DNA from: Mytilus californianus
Taxonomy: Eukaryota; Mollusca; Bivalvia; Mytilida; Mytilidae
Length of the DNA: 64,000 bases
Assembly (NCBI RefSeq): GCF_021869535.1
Contig: NW_026262659.1
Span: 12,082,321 to 12,146,320, forward strand
Reading direction: 5' to 3'
The position numbers were made by a program, and so were the translations under genes. The first letter of the stretch is position 1. Every line of letters begins with the position of its first letter. A model generated the notes under the pieces. The model had not been told where the DNA came from, did no database searches, and was given only the letters and a program-made list of their open reading frames with translations. Below are positions 31,441 through 43,764 of the stretch, in pieces.

Positions 31441-34244
31441 TACGACCGCAAAAAAATTTTGCGATCGTATATTGGTATGACGTTGGCGTCGTCGTCGTCG
31501 TCTACCGGCGTCATCGTCCGAAGACACATTGGTTTTCGCACTCTAACTTTAGTTTAAGTTAATGGATCTCTATGAAATTTTACCATAAGGTTCAATACCA
31601 CAAAAGGAAGGTTGGGATTGATTTTGGGGGTTATGGTACCAACAGTTAAGGAATTAGGAGCCAAAAAGGGGCCAAAAATAAGCATTTTTGTAACTTCCAG
31701 ACATAACTTGTGTGTTAGTGTATGGATCTCTCTGACATTGTACCACAAGGTTCCATATCACAAAGGGAATGCTGGGATTGATTTTTGGGGTAATTACATC
31801 AAAATTTTAGGAATTAGGGGCCAAAAAAGGGACAAAAACAAGCATTTTTATATGGACAAATACTTAAGTACAAAACATAATTTAAAGCATTCTAAGGGAG
31901 ATAAATCAAATTATATCATTTGAATTACCTCCCTTACACTGCTTTTAAATTATGTATAAAGTAATGGTTAATGAACAATTAAGACAATTTAAAACAGTGT
32001 AAGGGAGGTAATCCACATACAACGTTTTGATTACTTCCCTTACACTGCTTTTAAATTATGTTTAAAGAAATGCATATTTATAAAGGAAGACCAGTAAAAA
32101 TATCTGCAAATGTTGCATCTTTTTTTTTTACAAAAAAATCCATATGAAAGATTTGACACCACATTTTAAATTCTATTATAAAATAGATTAAGTTAGCACT
32201 ATGGTAAATTTAAATGGGTAATTATTTAAAAAAATCTTTTTTATGGGGGGTAAAAAGAAATTGTGGGGGGTAAATTTTTTCTCATTTCAGATTTCAGAAA
32301 TTAAAAAGAATTATTCTTCAAATATTTTTTTTTTTCAAATTTCAAATATTGAAAAATTTCAAAAAGTAATCTTTAATTGCACAGTATGGCGCATTAGATT
32401 TGTAAAATCTTTGACCACATTTATTTATTTGTTATGCCAAATCTGACTGTGTATTTAGATTTTTAATTTTGGGCCCAGTTTTCAAATTGGTCTACATTAA
32501 GGTCTAAAATTAAACTTTGTTTGATTTCAACAAAAATTGAATATATGGGGTTCTTTGATATGCCAAATCTAACCATGTATTTAGATTTTTAATTTTGGGC
32601 CCAGTTTTCAAATTGGTCTACATTAAGGTCTAAAATTAAACTTTGTTTGATTTCAACAAAAATTGAATATATAGGGTTCTTTGATATGCTGAATCTAACC
32701 ATGTATTTAGATTTTTTATTTGTGGGCCTGCTATCAAATTGGTTCATATTGAGGTCAAAAGGGTCCAAAATTAAACTTTGTTTTATTTCATCAAAAATTG
32801 AATTATTGGGGTTCTTTGATATGCCAAATCTAACCGTGTATTTAGATTTTTAATTTTGGGTCCAGTTTTCAAATTGGTCTACATTAAGGTCCAAAGGGTC
32901 CAAAATTAAACTTAGTTTGATTTTAACAAAAATTGAATATATGGGGTTCTTTGATATGCTGAATCTAAACATGTATTTAGATTTTTGATTTCTGGCCTAG
33001 TTTTCAAGTTGGTCCAAATTGGGGTCCAAAATTAAACTTTGTTTGATTTCAACAAAAATTGAATATATGGGGTTCTTTGATATGCTGAATCTAACCATGT
33101 ATTTATATTTTTTATTTGTGGGCCCCGCTATCAAATTGGTTCATATTGAGGTCAAAAGGGTCCAAAATTAAATTTTGTTTTATTTCATCAAAAATTGAAT
33201 TATTGGGGTTCTTTGATATGCCAAATCTAACCGTGTATTTAGATTATTAATTTTGGGTCCAGTTTTCAAATTGGTCTACATTAAGGTCCAAAGGGTCCAA
33301 AATTAAACTTAGTTTGATTTTAACAAAAATTGAATATATATGGGGTTCTTTGATATGCTGAATCTAAACATGTATTTAGATTTTTGATTTTGGGCCCAGT
33401 TTTCAAGTTGGTCCAAATTGGAGTCCAAAATTAAACTTTGTTTGATTTCAACAAAAATTGAATATATGGGGTTCTTTGATATGCTGAATCTAACCATGTA
33501 TTTAGATTTTTTATTTGTGGGCCCCGCTATCAAATTGGTTCATATTGAGGTCAAAAGGGTCCAAAATTAAACTTTGTTTTATTTCATCAAAAATTGAATT
33601 ATTGGGGTTCTTTGATATGCCAAATCTTACCGTGTATTTAGATTTTTAATTTTGGGTCCCGTTTTTTAAATTGGTCTACATTAAGGTCCAAAGGGTCCAA
33701 AATTAAACTTAGTTTGATTTTAACAAAAATTGAATTCTTGGGGTTCTTTGATATGCTGAATCTAAACATGTGTTTAGATTTTTGATTATGGGCCCAGTTT
33801 CAAGTTTGTCCAAGTTGGGGTCCAAAATTAAACTTTTTTTGATTTCAACAAAAATTGAATATATGGGGTTCTTTGATATGCTGAATCTAACCATGTATTT
33901 TGATTTTTGGGCCCCGTTATCAAATTGGTCCACATTGAGGTCAAAAGGGTCCAAAGTTAAACTTTGTTTGATTTCATCAAAAATTGAATTCTTTGGATTC
34001 TTTGATATGCTGAATCTAACCATGTATTTAGATTTTGGATATTGGACCATAATAGGTAAATTAAAAAAATTTAAGTTCTTAGACCACATTCATTCTGTGT
34101 CAGAAACCTATGCTGTGTCAAATATTTTATCACAATCCAAATTCAGAGCTGTATCAAGCTTGAATGTTGTGTCCATACTTGCCCCAACTGTTCAGGGTTC
34201 GACCTTTGCGGTCGTATCAAGCTGCGCCCAGCGGAGCATTTTAT
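31441..34244 (+). mobile_element. Non-autonomous element with palindromic start and tandem-array core
   Basis: The left end is the palindromic TACGACCGCAAAA..TTTTGCGATCGTA followed by a (GTC)n-like run. Two paralogous blocks with 'ggttgggattgattttgggg' follow. The core (about 32,440-34,060) is a tandem array, and the right end is 'ttcagggttcgacctttgcg' plus 'gtcgtatcaagctgcgccca'. I recognise both ends from Mytilus/oyster repeats. No protein is encoded. Partial copies lie at 45,600-46,560, 48,165-48,310 and 48,499-49,530. Confidence 0.75.
32440..34060 (+). repeat. Tandem array, about 12 monomers of 127-137 bp
   Basis: The phrase 'gggttctttgatatg' recurs at about 32,548, 32,675, 32,808, 32,943, 33,069, 33,205, 33,342, 33,469, 33,604, 33,739 and 33,867, with a variant at 33,987. 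Each unit continues 'aatctaaccatgtatttaga' and 'ccaaaattaaactttg'. Two variant types alternate: units with 'ggtcaaaagggtccaaaatt' and shorter units without it. Long open frames here are by-products of repetition. Confidence 0.9.
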
Positions 34245-35169
34245 TGTCATTGAAAACCTTCTTTAAATAAGTGTCAGTAAATTATGAAGCTGTGAAGGAT
34301 ATATAACTAGTTTATAAGTCAAACAACTAAAAGTGAGAAAAAAATATACCCACTGCGCTACATTTGGGGATGGGTGGTCATGGTGGTAATGAAATCAAAT
34401 TATTTAAGTTATCTAAGCATTTAAATTTTTAAATGTTTAATAATAAAAATGTCACTTATTTGCATTTCTGTTAATGCACATGGCACATGTATAAAAAATG
34501 CAGGTCTTTGTCTATTTAATATAATATAACCAACATGGTAGTTGTAAATAAATGTGACATCAAATTGCAAAAACAACACTTAAGGTGATATCGAATCAAT
34601 CTAATATCGCACGCTTACCACAGTGCTATAAAAAAATCCTGGGGAGAACACTGGATTTTATTGCTAACAGAGTTATGTAATACACCTTGCCTAAGAAATA
34701 GGTCTAGCTAGGTCCTTATAAAAAATGAGGCTATAATGATGTAAAATTACCATATTTACATTACAGCTGCATTTTTTGCATTTGATATATATCTTATATG
34801 TACATGTACATAGAGAACAACAGATTAAATGCACATGGGTTTAATTACCACCCTAGGCATTAATATTAATAGGTGGCAGCAAATAGGGCAGATGGGCCTA
34901 TATATGTGGTGTCCCCACATCTACTCTGTTGTTCCTAAGTCTCAAAATTCTGCTCGCTCTGGCTAAGTCCTCAACATCTTTCTTTTTCTAAGTATAGATC
35001 AGCAGCTCCTCTAAGGATTAGTAATGGAGCACTTTATATATAGTCCAGTGGCTCAGTTCTGTCTTTTTTGTCTCTCTTATTTTCTTATTTATTTTCTTAT
35101 TATTATATTTCTTATATTTTCTTGTAAGCCACCCAGCCACAACTCCTCTTTTTCCTATGGTACCTGAAA
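34245..35169. other. Non-coding stretch
   Basis: AT-rich with no supported gene or bounded repeat. Confidence 0.45.
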
Positions 35170-35306
35170 ACAATGAACCGGTTTTGTGCATTGTTGAGGT
35201 CTGAAAGTGACTTATAACTGCCAACAGCCACATTATTTGGACTCTGGTGGATAGTTATCAGACTGTTATCTCATTGGCAATCATACCACATCTCCTTAAT
35301 TTAGTA
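35170..35306 (-). repeat. Mussel dispersed repeat, copy 4 (reversed)
   Basis: On the - strand it reads 'gatgtggtatgattgccaat', 'gagataacagtctg..aactatccaccagag', then a diverged 'cttcaacaatgcac' block. It is the same family as the copies at 425, 3,985 and 4,296. Confidence 0.75.
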
Positions 35307-35394
35307 TGGGTTAATTATTTGAAATAAATGACTACCAAACATTAAATCATTTGAAGAAAAATAATTTTGCAATAATTTATGTTGTCATTTTAAG

Positions 35395-35430
35395 ATTTCA
35401 GTTTACATATATATATATATATATATATCA
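35395..35430. repeat. (TA)n microsatellite
   Basis: An uninterrupted run of alternating T and A, about 24 bp long, within 'catatat..atatca'. Confidence 0.9.
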
Positions 35431-36189
35431 GCAATAAAATTAAGTTGTATAAATGTTGTCACTATGTTTGTAATTGTCAAACTAGTATAACAATACTATT
35501 GTCTAAATCTACAGAAATTGGTCATGTTTAGGTAACAGAAATAACAATGTAACTATGCAGGGTCCGACACTTACGGTTGTCCGATTGCCCGGGGCAAGTT
35601 AATGCCATATTCGGACAAGTAAAAACATCATCTTGGTTGTCTGATCGGGCAAGTGAAAAAAAAAGTGTTATATGATTAAAATTCCACAATATCAATAGTG
35701 TCTGTTGTTTTGTCCATAGATTACTCAGTGAAAACACCTCACGGTCGAGTAAAGTGATCTTAACCCCCCTTCAATGAGTGTATTTCGTCATTTGTTCGCA
35801 CTGAATTCCCCATTTTACCAAAAATAGATTACGTTTAAAAATATTGGCCAATCAGGTCGCTGCAGCGTTACTTCGTCATTATCGTTATCAATCGGGACAC
35901 CACTCGGGCGTTTCCGCGGCACGTGTTATTCCCACCGACCAATGGAAACCGAAGGTCTATTTCGTTGTTCTAACTTTAGAATTTGACATCGGATGTGTAT
36001 TTCCCTAAGATGGAAAAAAGTAAAAGCTTGAAAGAGAAAATGAAATTAAACTTAAGGTAGATGGGGTGTCTAAATTATAATCCATAGATTTTTTTAATAA
36101 TTTGACAAAATGTAGTTTATATCATGCTTTTTAAAAAAAAATAATAAAAAGAATGGGTCACGGGGCTTATTTTCACGCTACAGGTTGTG

Positions 36190-36670
36190 CAAAATTGACA
36201 GATTTTGTATAGATTATGCATGGAAAACCCAATTTTCTGCCATAAAACGAAAAATACACCATAGAATTTTGAGATAATATAAGAGAAGATAGCTCTAATA
36301 GTATGCTTTCAGATAAATAAAAGAAAAAATGGGGTCACGGGACCCGTTTTCTTGCTTCATAATAAAATAGGTAAATTCAAAACACATTCTATTGTAAAAG
36401 TAACTTTATCTGAATTATCTGCCCTTACATTTGAGTTGCCTCCCCTTATGTGGCAAAGTTGGAAAAAAATAGAATCAAGCAAAAGTATTCTGGTTTTTTG
36501 TAAAATACAATTATAGATATGATAAAATATGTCATTTTCTATATTGAATTTAAAATTCTTACACATGAATTACCTACTATTCTCAAAATTTGCACCTTTT
36601 ATTAAAGATCTAGACCGATTGTTTTCTGGTATTTCAAAATACAAGATGGAGGAAGACACCCTATCTACCT
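36190..36670 (+). repeat. Dispersed repeat shared with 26,026-26,500, copy B
   Basis: It is collinear with the block at 26,026, with many substitutions. It lies inside the hAT-like element, so it is either part of that family or an insertion into it. Confidence 0.8.
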
Positions 36671-36859
36671 TAAATAACAAATTTGTCAGTTGTCAGTTTA
36701 TCAAGAAGGGTTTTTGAAATGACATTTCTTAGATAAATTATTATGAAATAAGTATCTCTATGTAAATGATCCAATTCCCATATATTCGTCGATCTTTTCC
36801 CTCCCTCCTCGGCTCATATATGCCTCATAGTATCTCAGTGTAGTCTAGTTGCTGCCATC

Positions 36860-37030
36860 ATGGCAGAACAATCAACCCTGGCAAGTTTTTTCAGTGGAAT
36901 TCCTTGAAAAAGGAAATCTGACTCCCAGTTCGAGTCAAAAGCTAAATATGAACAAAAAAGGAAGCCAAGTGTGTTCATTGAGTCTTGGAAAAAGGAGTTT
37001 GATGGTATTGACAGCTGGGATTCTGGAAAT
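36860..37030 (+). pseudogene. N-terminal exon remnant of a hAT-family transposase
   Basis: The ATG at 36,860 opens a frame with 'MAEQSTLASFFSGIP', a TGA stop, then 'SKAKYEQKRKPSVFIESW'. The basic KAKYEQKRK stretch followed by F-x-x-SW-K-x-F is a pattern I recall from the N-terminus of hAT transposases related to ZNF862-like proteins. The stop codon and the absence of a BED finger or catalytic core make it a remnant. Its location inside CAGGG-ended repeats supports the hAT reading. Confidence 0.5.
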
Positions 37031-37248
37031 ATTATTGACTTCTCAATTCATCAATATTCATACTCCATAATCAATTTACACCCCATGTACATGATAACTA
37101 TATTTTATCTGCATGTACTACATTACAACCACAAAAATAGCATGTAAAAGTTTGGGCATGTAGATTTCACTTTCGGACAAGTAAAAGTAATAGGGCACTT
37201 GCCCAACTGGACAAGTTGGTATAAAAGTTAATGTCGAACCCTGCTATG

Positions 37249-37666
37249 TCACCTGTAACTTATCTCTTGAATAAGGACTATGTGGAGTATAAGAGCTAGC
37301 TTACTACAGGCTCTTCATAATCATTTTGTTAAATAATTCTACAAAGAAGGGAAACAAATTCACATATTACTTTGAATATTGTAGATTGTTCAGGTAGTCT
37401 TGAGCTATTTCTTTGTACAGCAGAACAACTAGAAGAACTTTATCTTCACTTCACACATATATATATATCTTGACAAACAAATAAAAAAGCTATAGACATT
37501 GAAAACAATTCATATCTATTCTACTGTCAGTCACCCTACCTACCATGAACTGAAACGTCTCCTAAGATTCAGAAGGTAAATTATGTGAAAATCAAGACTT
37601 GCATCAAAAATATCCCAATATGAGAGACAATGGCATCATTTTTCCTTAGAGCTTTCAGCTTTTTGA
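37249..37666. other. Non-coding spacer
   Basis: AT-rich, with a short (TA)n run near 37,457. No gene or bounded repeat is seen. Confidence 0.45.
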
Positions 37667-37785
37667 TTTACTTATACAAGTAGAAAAGTCAAATTATCTT
37701 CTTTTCTAGAATTTCTCAGGACTTCTTTGCTCCAATAGAAATTTTAATTGTCTGTCCATTGCAGGTGTCTTTACTAATCATTTAA
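37667..37785 (+). repeat. Left fragment of a repeat split by the foldback element
   Basis: It starts 'tttacttatacaagtagaaa' and matches 49,529-49,644 up to 'aatcatttaa'. The continuation of the same repeat resumes at 41,418 on the far side of the foldback insertion. Confidence 0.85.
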
Positions 37786-38120
37786 GGTCAAGTTACAGTA
37801 AATGGGCTAAGTCTCAGATTTCAGTAAAAGTTTGCATGCAACTCTGGCTCGATGAACTACAACTGAAAATCGAAAAAATAATGCATTTATCTCATTTATG
37901 ATTTGAAATATTACTGATTGAATTCTTTCAAAATGGGTGAACATTTGTATAGAAAGCACATAAAATCGGCGAAAAAAACCTTCTAAAATTTGTCTTAAAA
38001 TAATCAAATCTCTGATTTCTACTCCATAGATTTTTCTTAAAAAACTATATGTTGTTGATACATAAATTTCCGTTTTAATGATACAAAATAAAGATAGGGT
38101 CACCAACTTCGTTTTTGTCT
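37786..38120 (+). repeat. Left TIR of the foldback element
   Basis: About 335 bp, reverse-complementary to 41,083-41,417 with scattered substitutions. Landmarks are 'ttgaaag/ctttcaa' phrases and 'ggtcaccaacttcgtttttg' at the inner edge. The mirror-image open frames here (37,807-38,148 on - and 41,244-41,537 on +) are consequences of the inverted repeat. Confidence 0.85.
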
Positions 38121-38124
38121 CGCT

Positions 38125-40910
38125 TGACGGAGTCAAAAAGCGAGACATAGGTATGCTGTTTCTGGTGGCGGCGTCAGCAATGTATTAGTTTGTGATTAGG
38201 TCTAGTTTGTGGTGAACCACAAGTTGTAGGTCAATCATACTTGGTATACAGTTGTATAGCATTGGCCCATTTCATTTCCATGGAGATTATTTGGCCCTGC
38301 CCCCTCAGTCATGGTCTATTGACTTTGAAACTTTTGCTTATTTTACATGTATTAGTTTGTGATTAGGTCAGTTTATGAGGAACCATTAGTGGTAGTTCAA
38401 TGATATTTGGTATGCAATTGTATAAGCATTGACATATCTCATTTCCATGGAGATTATTTGGCTCAGCCCCCTTAGTCATGGTCTATTGACTTTGAAAATT
38501 TTGCTTAGTTAACATGTATTAGTTTGTGATAAGGTCAGTTTTAGGGGAACCATTAGTTGTAGGCCAATGTTAATTGGTATTCAGTTCATCTCATTTCAAT
38601 AGAGAATATTTGGCCCCATCCCCTCAGTCATGGCCTCTTGACTTTGAAACTTTTGCTTAGTTTGCATGTATTAGTTTGTGATAAGATCAGTTTAAGATGA
38701 ACTGCTAATGTTAAGTCAATGATATTTGGTATGCAAATTTATTGGCATTTGTAAGTATTGTTTCCATGGAGATTATATAGCTCCACCCCTTCTTCATGGT
38801 TCATTGACTTTGAAACTTTTACATAGTTTACAAGTTAATGTTTGTGTTTAGGTTTGTTTAAAGGGAACAACGTTAACTTATAATTAGTCAATGATATTTG
38901 GTATGCAGTTGTATTAGCATTGGCCCATCTCATTTACATGGAGATGGTTTAGCCATGTACATTTTGTACCTCAGTCATGGTTCATTGACTTTGAATATAA
39001 GCCTAACTTGTTAAGAATGCCATTTTAATTTCAACATTGACGGAGTCAAAAAGCGAGACATAGGTATGCTGTTTCCGGAGGCGTCAACAATGTATTAGTT
39101 TGTGATTAGGTCTAGTTTGTGGTGAACCACGAGTTGTAGGTCAATCATATTTGGTATACAGTTGTATAGCATTGGCACATCTCATTTCCATGGAGATTAT
39201 TTGGCCCTGCCCCCTCAGTCAAGGTCTATTGACTTTAATTTTTTTGCTTATTTTACATGTATTAGTTTGTGATTAGGTCAGTTTATGAGGAACCATTAGT
39301 GGTAGGTCAATGATATTTGGTATGCAATTGTATAAGCATTGGCATATCTCATTTCCATGGAGATTATTTGGCTCAGCCCCCTTAGTCATGGTCTATTGAC
39401 TATGAAAATTTTGCTTAGTTAACATGTATTAGTTTGTGATTAGGTCAGTTCAAGGGGAACCATTAGTGGTAGGCCAATGTTAATTGGTATTCAGTTGTAT
39501 AAGCATTAGCACATCTCATTTCAATGGAGAATATTTGGCCCCATCCCCTCAGTCATGGCCTATTGACTTTGAAACGTTTGCCTAGTTTACATGTATTAGT
39601 TTGTGATAATATCAGTTTAAGATTTACTGCTAATGTTAAGTCAATGATAGTTAATTTGGTTTGCAAATTTATTTTCATTTGTAAGTATTGTTTCAATGGA
39701 GATTATATAGCTCCACCCCCTCTTCATGGTTCATTGACTTTGAAACTTTTACATAGTTTACAAGTTAATGTTTGTGTTTAGGTTTGTTTAAAGGGAACAA
39801 CGTTAACTTATAATAAGTCAATGATATTTGGTATGCAGTTGTATTAGAATTGGCGCATCTCATTTACATGGAGATGGTTTAGCCATGTACATTTTGTACC
39901 TCAGTCATGGTTCATTGACTTTGAATATAAGCCTAACTTGTTAAGAATGCCATTTTAATTTCAACATTGACGGAGTCAAAAAGCGAGACATAGGTATGCT
40001 GTTTCCGGAGGCGTCAACAATGTATTAGTTTGTGATTAGGTCTAGTTTGTGGTGAACCACAAGTTGTAGGTCAATCATATTTGGTATACAGTTGTATAGC
40101 ATTGGCACATCTCATTTCCATGGAGATTATTTGGCCCTGCCCCCTCAGTCAAGGTCTATTGACTTTAAAACTTTTGCTTATTTTACATGTATTAGTTTGT
40201 GATTAGGTCAGTTTATGAGGAACCATTAGTGGTAGGTCAATGATATTTGGTATGCAATTGTATAAGCATTGGCATATCTCATTTCCATGGAGATTATTTG
40301 GCTCTGCCCCCTTAGTCATGGTCTATTGACTATGAAAATTTTGCTTAGTTAACATGTATTAGTTTGTGATTAGGTCAGTTCAAGGGGAACCATTAGTTGT
40401 AGGCCAATGTTAATTGGTATTCAGTTGTATAAGCATTAGCACATCTCATTTAAATGGAGAATATTTGGCCCACTCCCCTCAGTCATGGCCTATTGACTTT
40501 GAAACTTTTGCTTAGTTTACATGTATTAGTTTGTGATAATATCAGTTTAAGATGAACTGCTAATGTTAAGTCAATGATATTTGGTATGCAAATTTATTGG
40601 CATTTGTAAGTATCGTTTCCATGGAGATTATATAGCTCCACCCCCTCTTCATGGTTCATTGACTTTGAAACTTTTACATAGTTTACAAGTTAAAGTTTGT
40701 GCTTAGGTTTGTTTAATTGGAACAACTTATAATAAGTCAATGATATTTGGTATGCAGTTGTATTAGCATTGGCGCATCTCATTTACATGGAGATGGTTTA
40801 GCCATGTACCTCAGTCATGGTTCATTGACCTTGAATATTAGCCTAACTTGTTAAGTATTGCCATTTTAATTTCAACATTTGCATAATCAAAATTACAAAA
40901 AAGCGAGACA
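38125..40910 (+). repeat. Higher-order tandem array: three units of 913-943 bp built from about 155-bp subrepeats
   Basis: The phrase TGACGGAGTCAAAAAGCGAG begins units at 38,125, 39,038 and 39,968, and a terminal 'aaaaagcgagaca' closes the array at 40,910. Each unit contains five to six diverged subrepeats with 'tgtattagtttgtgat', 'ttggtatgca', 'ccatggagattat' and 'catggtctattgacttt'. Subrepeats at the same rank in different units are more alike than neighbours are, which is the signature of higher-order amplification. The unit start can pair with the preceding GTCTCGCTT as a hairpin. Confidence 0.9.
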
Positions 40911-41082
40911 TATCTCTGTGATAACAGTTTATTACGGTATACATTGTACATCATTCAAAGTTGTGTTCTTTGTGAAAAAATCCCACAAAACGTCAAAGTA
41001 ATCGTAATGTCATCAAGTTGCAGGCCGTAATATGTGGATTTTTGACTTTTTCACTACCAACAAGGTAACAAATTGATTATTA

Positions 41083-41417
41083 GACAAAAAACGAAGTTGG
41101 TGACCATATGATAATTTTATATCATTAAAACAGAAATTTATGTGTCAACAACGTATAGTTTTTAAAGTAAAATCTATGGAGTAGAAATTAGAGATTTGAT
41201 GATTTTCAGATAAAAATTTTAGAAGTTTGTTTGCCGATTTTATGTGCTTTCTATACAAATGTTCACCCATATTGAAAGAAATCAATCTGTAATATTTCAG
41301 ATAATAAAAGAGATAAATGCATTATTTTTTCGATTTTCAATTGTAGTTCAACGAGCCATGGTCGTATGCAAAATTTTAGCAAAATCTGCGACATGGCCCA
41401 TTTACTATTACTTGACC
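41083..41417 (-). repeat. Right TIR of the foldback element
   Basis: Reverse complement of 37,786-38,120. Its inner edge is 'aaaaaacgaagttggtgacc'. Between the array end (40,910) and this TIR lie about 170 bp with no recognisable feature. Confidence 0.85.
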
Positions 41418-41690
41418 TTAAGTGTATATTCATGGACAATGAAAATCTCATTTGTCTGTTATCATGGTTATCTTCAAAACACTGCTCATTTTCAAGCCTC
41501 CAAGGGGCAATTTTTGAAGGCCTTGCACAATTACTAAAGATCTTTGCACGATTAGTTTCTTTGTTGAATTAATGAGATGAAACATTGAACATGTTGAACT
41601 CTAATTATAAATTATGAGCTAACCAGAGAAAAATTGTTTAAGGCATGTTTTAACACCCCAAAACTCTAGAATTTTAGAGATAGTAAAAAC
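41418..41690 (+). repeat. Right fragment of the repeat split by the foldback element
   Basis: It continues the repeat interrupted at 37,785 and matches 49,641-49,875 through 'catggacaatgaaaatctca', 'ccaaggggcaatttttgaag', 'tttctttgttgaattaatga' and 'tatgagctaacc'. An insertion of about 45 bp near 41,450-41,495 is absent from the other copy. Confidence 0.85.
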
Positions 41691-43764
41691 AAGTTGCTTT
41701 CTTTAAAAAAAGAAAAGCAATATGTGAACCTAAGACCGCTGACTGCCGGGTCACCAAAAGATTGTTGCTGAATTTGTGTTTGCTTTTGAATTGAAATAAT
41801 TGACTGTGAATAGAAGAAGCCAGTTGAAAGTATATATTTACAGCTACTATTTGAATATACATTTTAAAGCTTGACTATTTTATTTATTACTTGGGAATGT
41901 ACATAATTTTTCCGATGATAACCCTTTTGCAAATCCCAATTTCTACAAACCGGATGACTTATGCAAATTGCACAAACCAATCGCAATATAAATTTATGCA
42001 TTCAGTTTGGTTTATAATCTGGAATTCTGGATGCATTTATTTTATCTATCATATCTTTGTATTTTGTTTCCTGCATGGATGCCTTCATATTCTCAACTCG
42101 TTATTGAAGCTGTCTGTAATCATGATAGGTGTTGTATAGATAAATTTAAAGTCCAATTTCCATGTGCGGTGCAATTGATTGGGACCTCTTATAAAGAGAC
42201 TTATTTTGGTTTCATAAAACATCTCAAATTTTAAGGATTTCCTGATTTTACTAAAATCAATTCAAATATTCTACAGGGAAACTTGGTTTTGCCGAAGAAT
42301 ATCTGAATTCAGAAGTTTTATGAATACCTGTACATACTTTCAAAATAACCAATTTATATGAAAAGGTATGTAGATATAAAAAGATACCAGAATTAAAATA
42401 ATGTATGCCAGACGCGAGTTAAATCTACAAAAAAGCATCAGTGACGCTCGAATGAAAAAAGTTAAAAGGCCAAATAAATTACAAAGTTAAGGAATCTATT
42501 CCTTGGGTAGACAATCCTTAGCTTTTCGAAAAGGTCAAAGTGACTCAAAAAAGAAACCAAAGGGAAACAACTAGAGGTCAGAATACCGTTAGTAATGATG
42601 ACAGTGCTTGAAAGTCACATGTCAAACTCTTACTGCTGTGTCCTGAATTTAGACAAGAAAAACGAAAATGCGCTTTCACGAGTAAAATTAATATTATTGC
42701 ATGCACGCGGTATTTTAGCGCACGAAATAGTAAATAGATAGCATACGCACTGATACTCAGGAAAAGAATACACATTTGAGTCATCACATATATTAATCTA
42801 ATAGTTGAAGTCGAATGTCAAACTTCCTGCCTCAAGTGTTTTGACCCCGGATTCATTGACATTTTATCCGGAATTTTTGAGAATGCAAACCAATAGTGTG
42901 CGTTTGAAATGTGACCTATAATATGAATGAATCAAGACGTGTAGGATAGTTGGTCAACACAGTGAATACAATTTTCAAAACCGTACCATAGTACAAATAT
43001 ATAGATGCTATAAGGTTAAACTATAAAGCAAACAAACAAAAATAGAACTGAAATTTTATCATGAACATACGTTCCTATTAGTAATTTTTTCCGAAAATTT
43101 TGAATATATATAATATCAATAAACACAATTGTCAAGTATTTACGGATGGACATTTTATTTATCAAATGAATCTATTTTTAACCCAATTTTCGAAGGAAAT
43201 ATCGGTTATTAAAATGGTGATGTACGGCTGGTGGCTGGGCGGGCCTACGGGCGGCTGCCAAACAGTGTCAGCACAATAACATGAAAACGCTTGAACAAAT
43301 TTTTTTCAAATTTAAATATGTTGTTTCCTGGGACTTAAAGAAGGTCAAGTTCAATTTTCAAGATATTAGTATATCTCCTTTGTGAGTTATCGCCATTTTT
43401 AATATCCAAAAGTGGAATTTTTAAATATTTTACTCTTGTTATCTTTTTTATGACTAAGCATAATGTCTTGTCTCACAATAGACATTGGAGTAAAAGATTT
43501 ATTTGAAAATTATCTATTTCCTAAGTGGTAATGATTATAAGCTATATTATTAGACATTTTGAAGTTAATTACATTATTAATTATTAATTAGATCTGGGTT
43601 ATATCTTAGCATATAATATCATTGGAGTGACAGATTTATTTGAAAATTTTCTGTTTTCTGATAAGATCTGTAGGACTGTATATATAAAGTTTGAAATTTA
43701 CTAGTAGGACTGTATGAATGAAATTTGAAATTTACTGTTCATTATTAGACATTTTGTAGATAAT
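41691..43764. other. Non-coding stretch with a bivalve repeat near 43,225
   Basis: I see no gene. At about 43,225-43,400 'gctgggcgggcctacgggcg' and 'gtcaagttcaattttcaaga' resemble a known bivalve repeat. A roughly 100-bp phrase 'ttattNgaaaattNtctNtt' is repeated near 43,495 and 43,635. Confidence 0.45.

Larger units (their letters stand above)
35558..37243 (+). mobile_element. hAT-like non-autonomous element or relic
   Basis: The ends are CAGGGTCCGACACTTA and, reversed, CAGGGTTCGACATTAA, flanked by a CTATG duplication (35,553-35,557 and 37,244-37,248). CAGGG termini are typical of hAT elements, and a 5-bp duplication fits the hAT5 type rather than the usual 8 bp. Inside are subterminal 'cggacaagtaaaa' blocks, the 480-bp module shared with 26,026-26,500, and a decayed exon that resembles the N-terminus of a hAT transposase. 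The transposase core is absent. Confidence 0.65.
37786..41417. mobile_element. Foldback element with 335-bp TIRs, TTAA target duplication and satellite core
   Basis: The ends GGTCAAGTTACAGTAAATGGG and, reversed, a closely similar GGTCAAGTAATAGTAAATG continue as inverted repeats for about 335 bp (37,786-38,120 and 41,083-41,417). TTAA flanks both sides (37,782-37,785 and 41,418-41,421). A paralogous copy of the host repeat at 49,529-49,875 has a single TTAA at the matching point (49,641-49,644), which documents the empty site. TTAA duplication is typical of piggyBac- and Kolobok-type elements. No transposase is encoded, so it would be non-autonomous. Confidence 0.85.

Noticed and set aside
33709-34270. 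Open frames of 126 and 166 codons on both strands of the tandem array
   Set aside because: Both strands stay open because the monomer is AT-rich and repeated. No recognisable domain.
37807-38148. A 113-codon frame mirrored by one at 41,244-41,537
   Set aside because: The similarity is explained by the 335-bp inverted repeats of the foldback element, with no protein motif.
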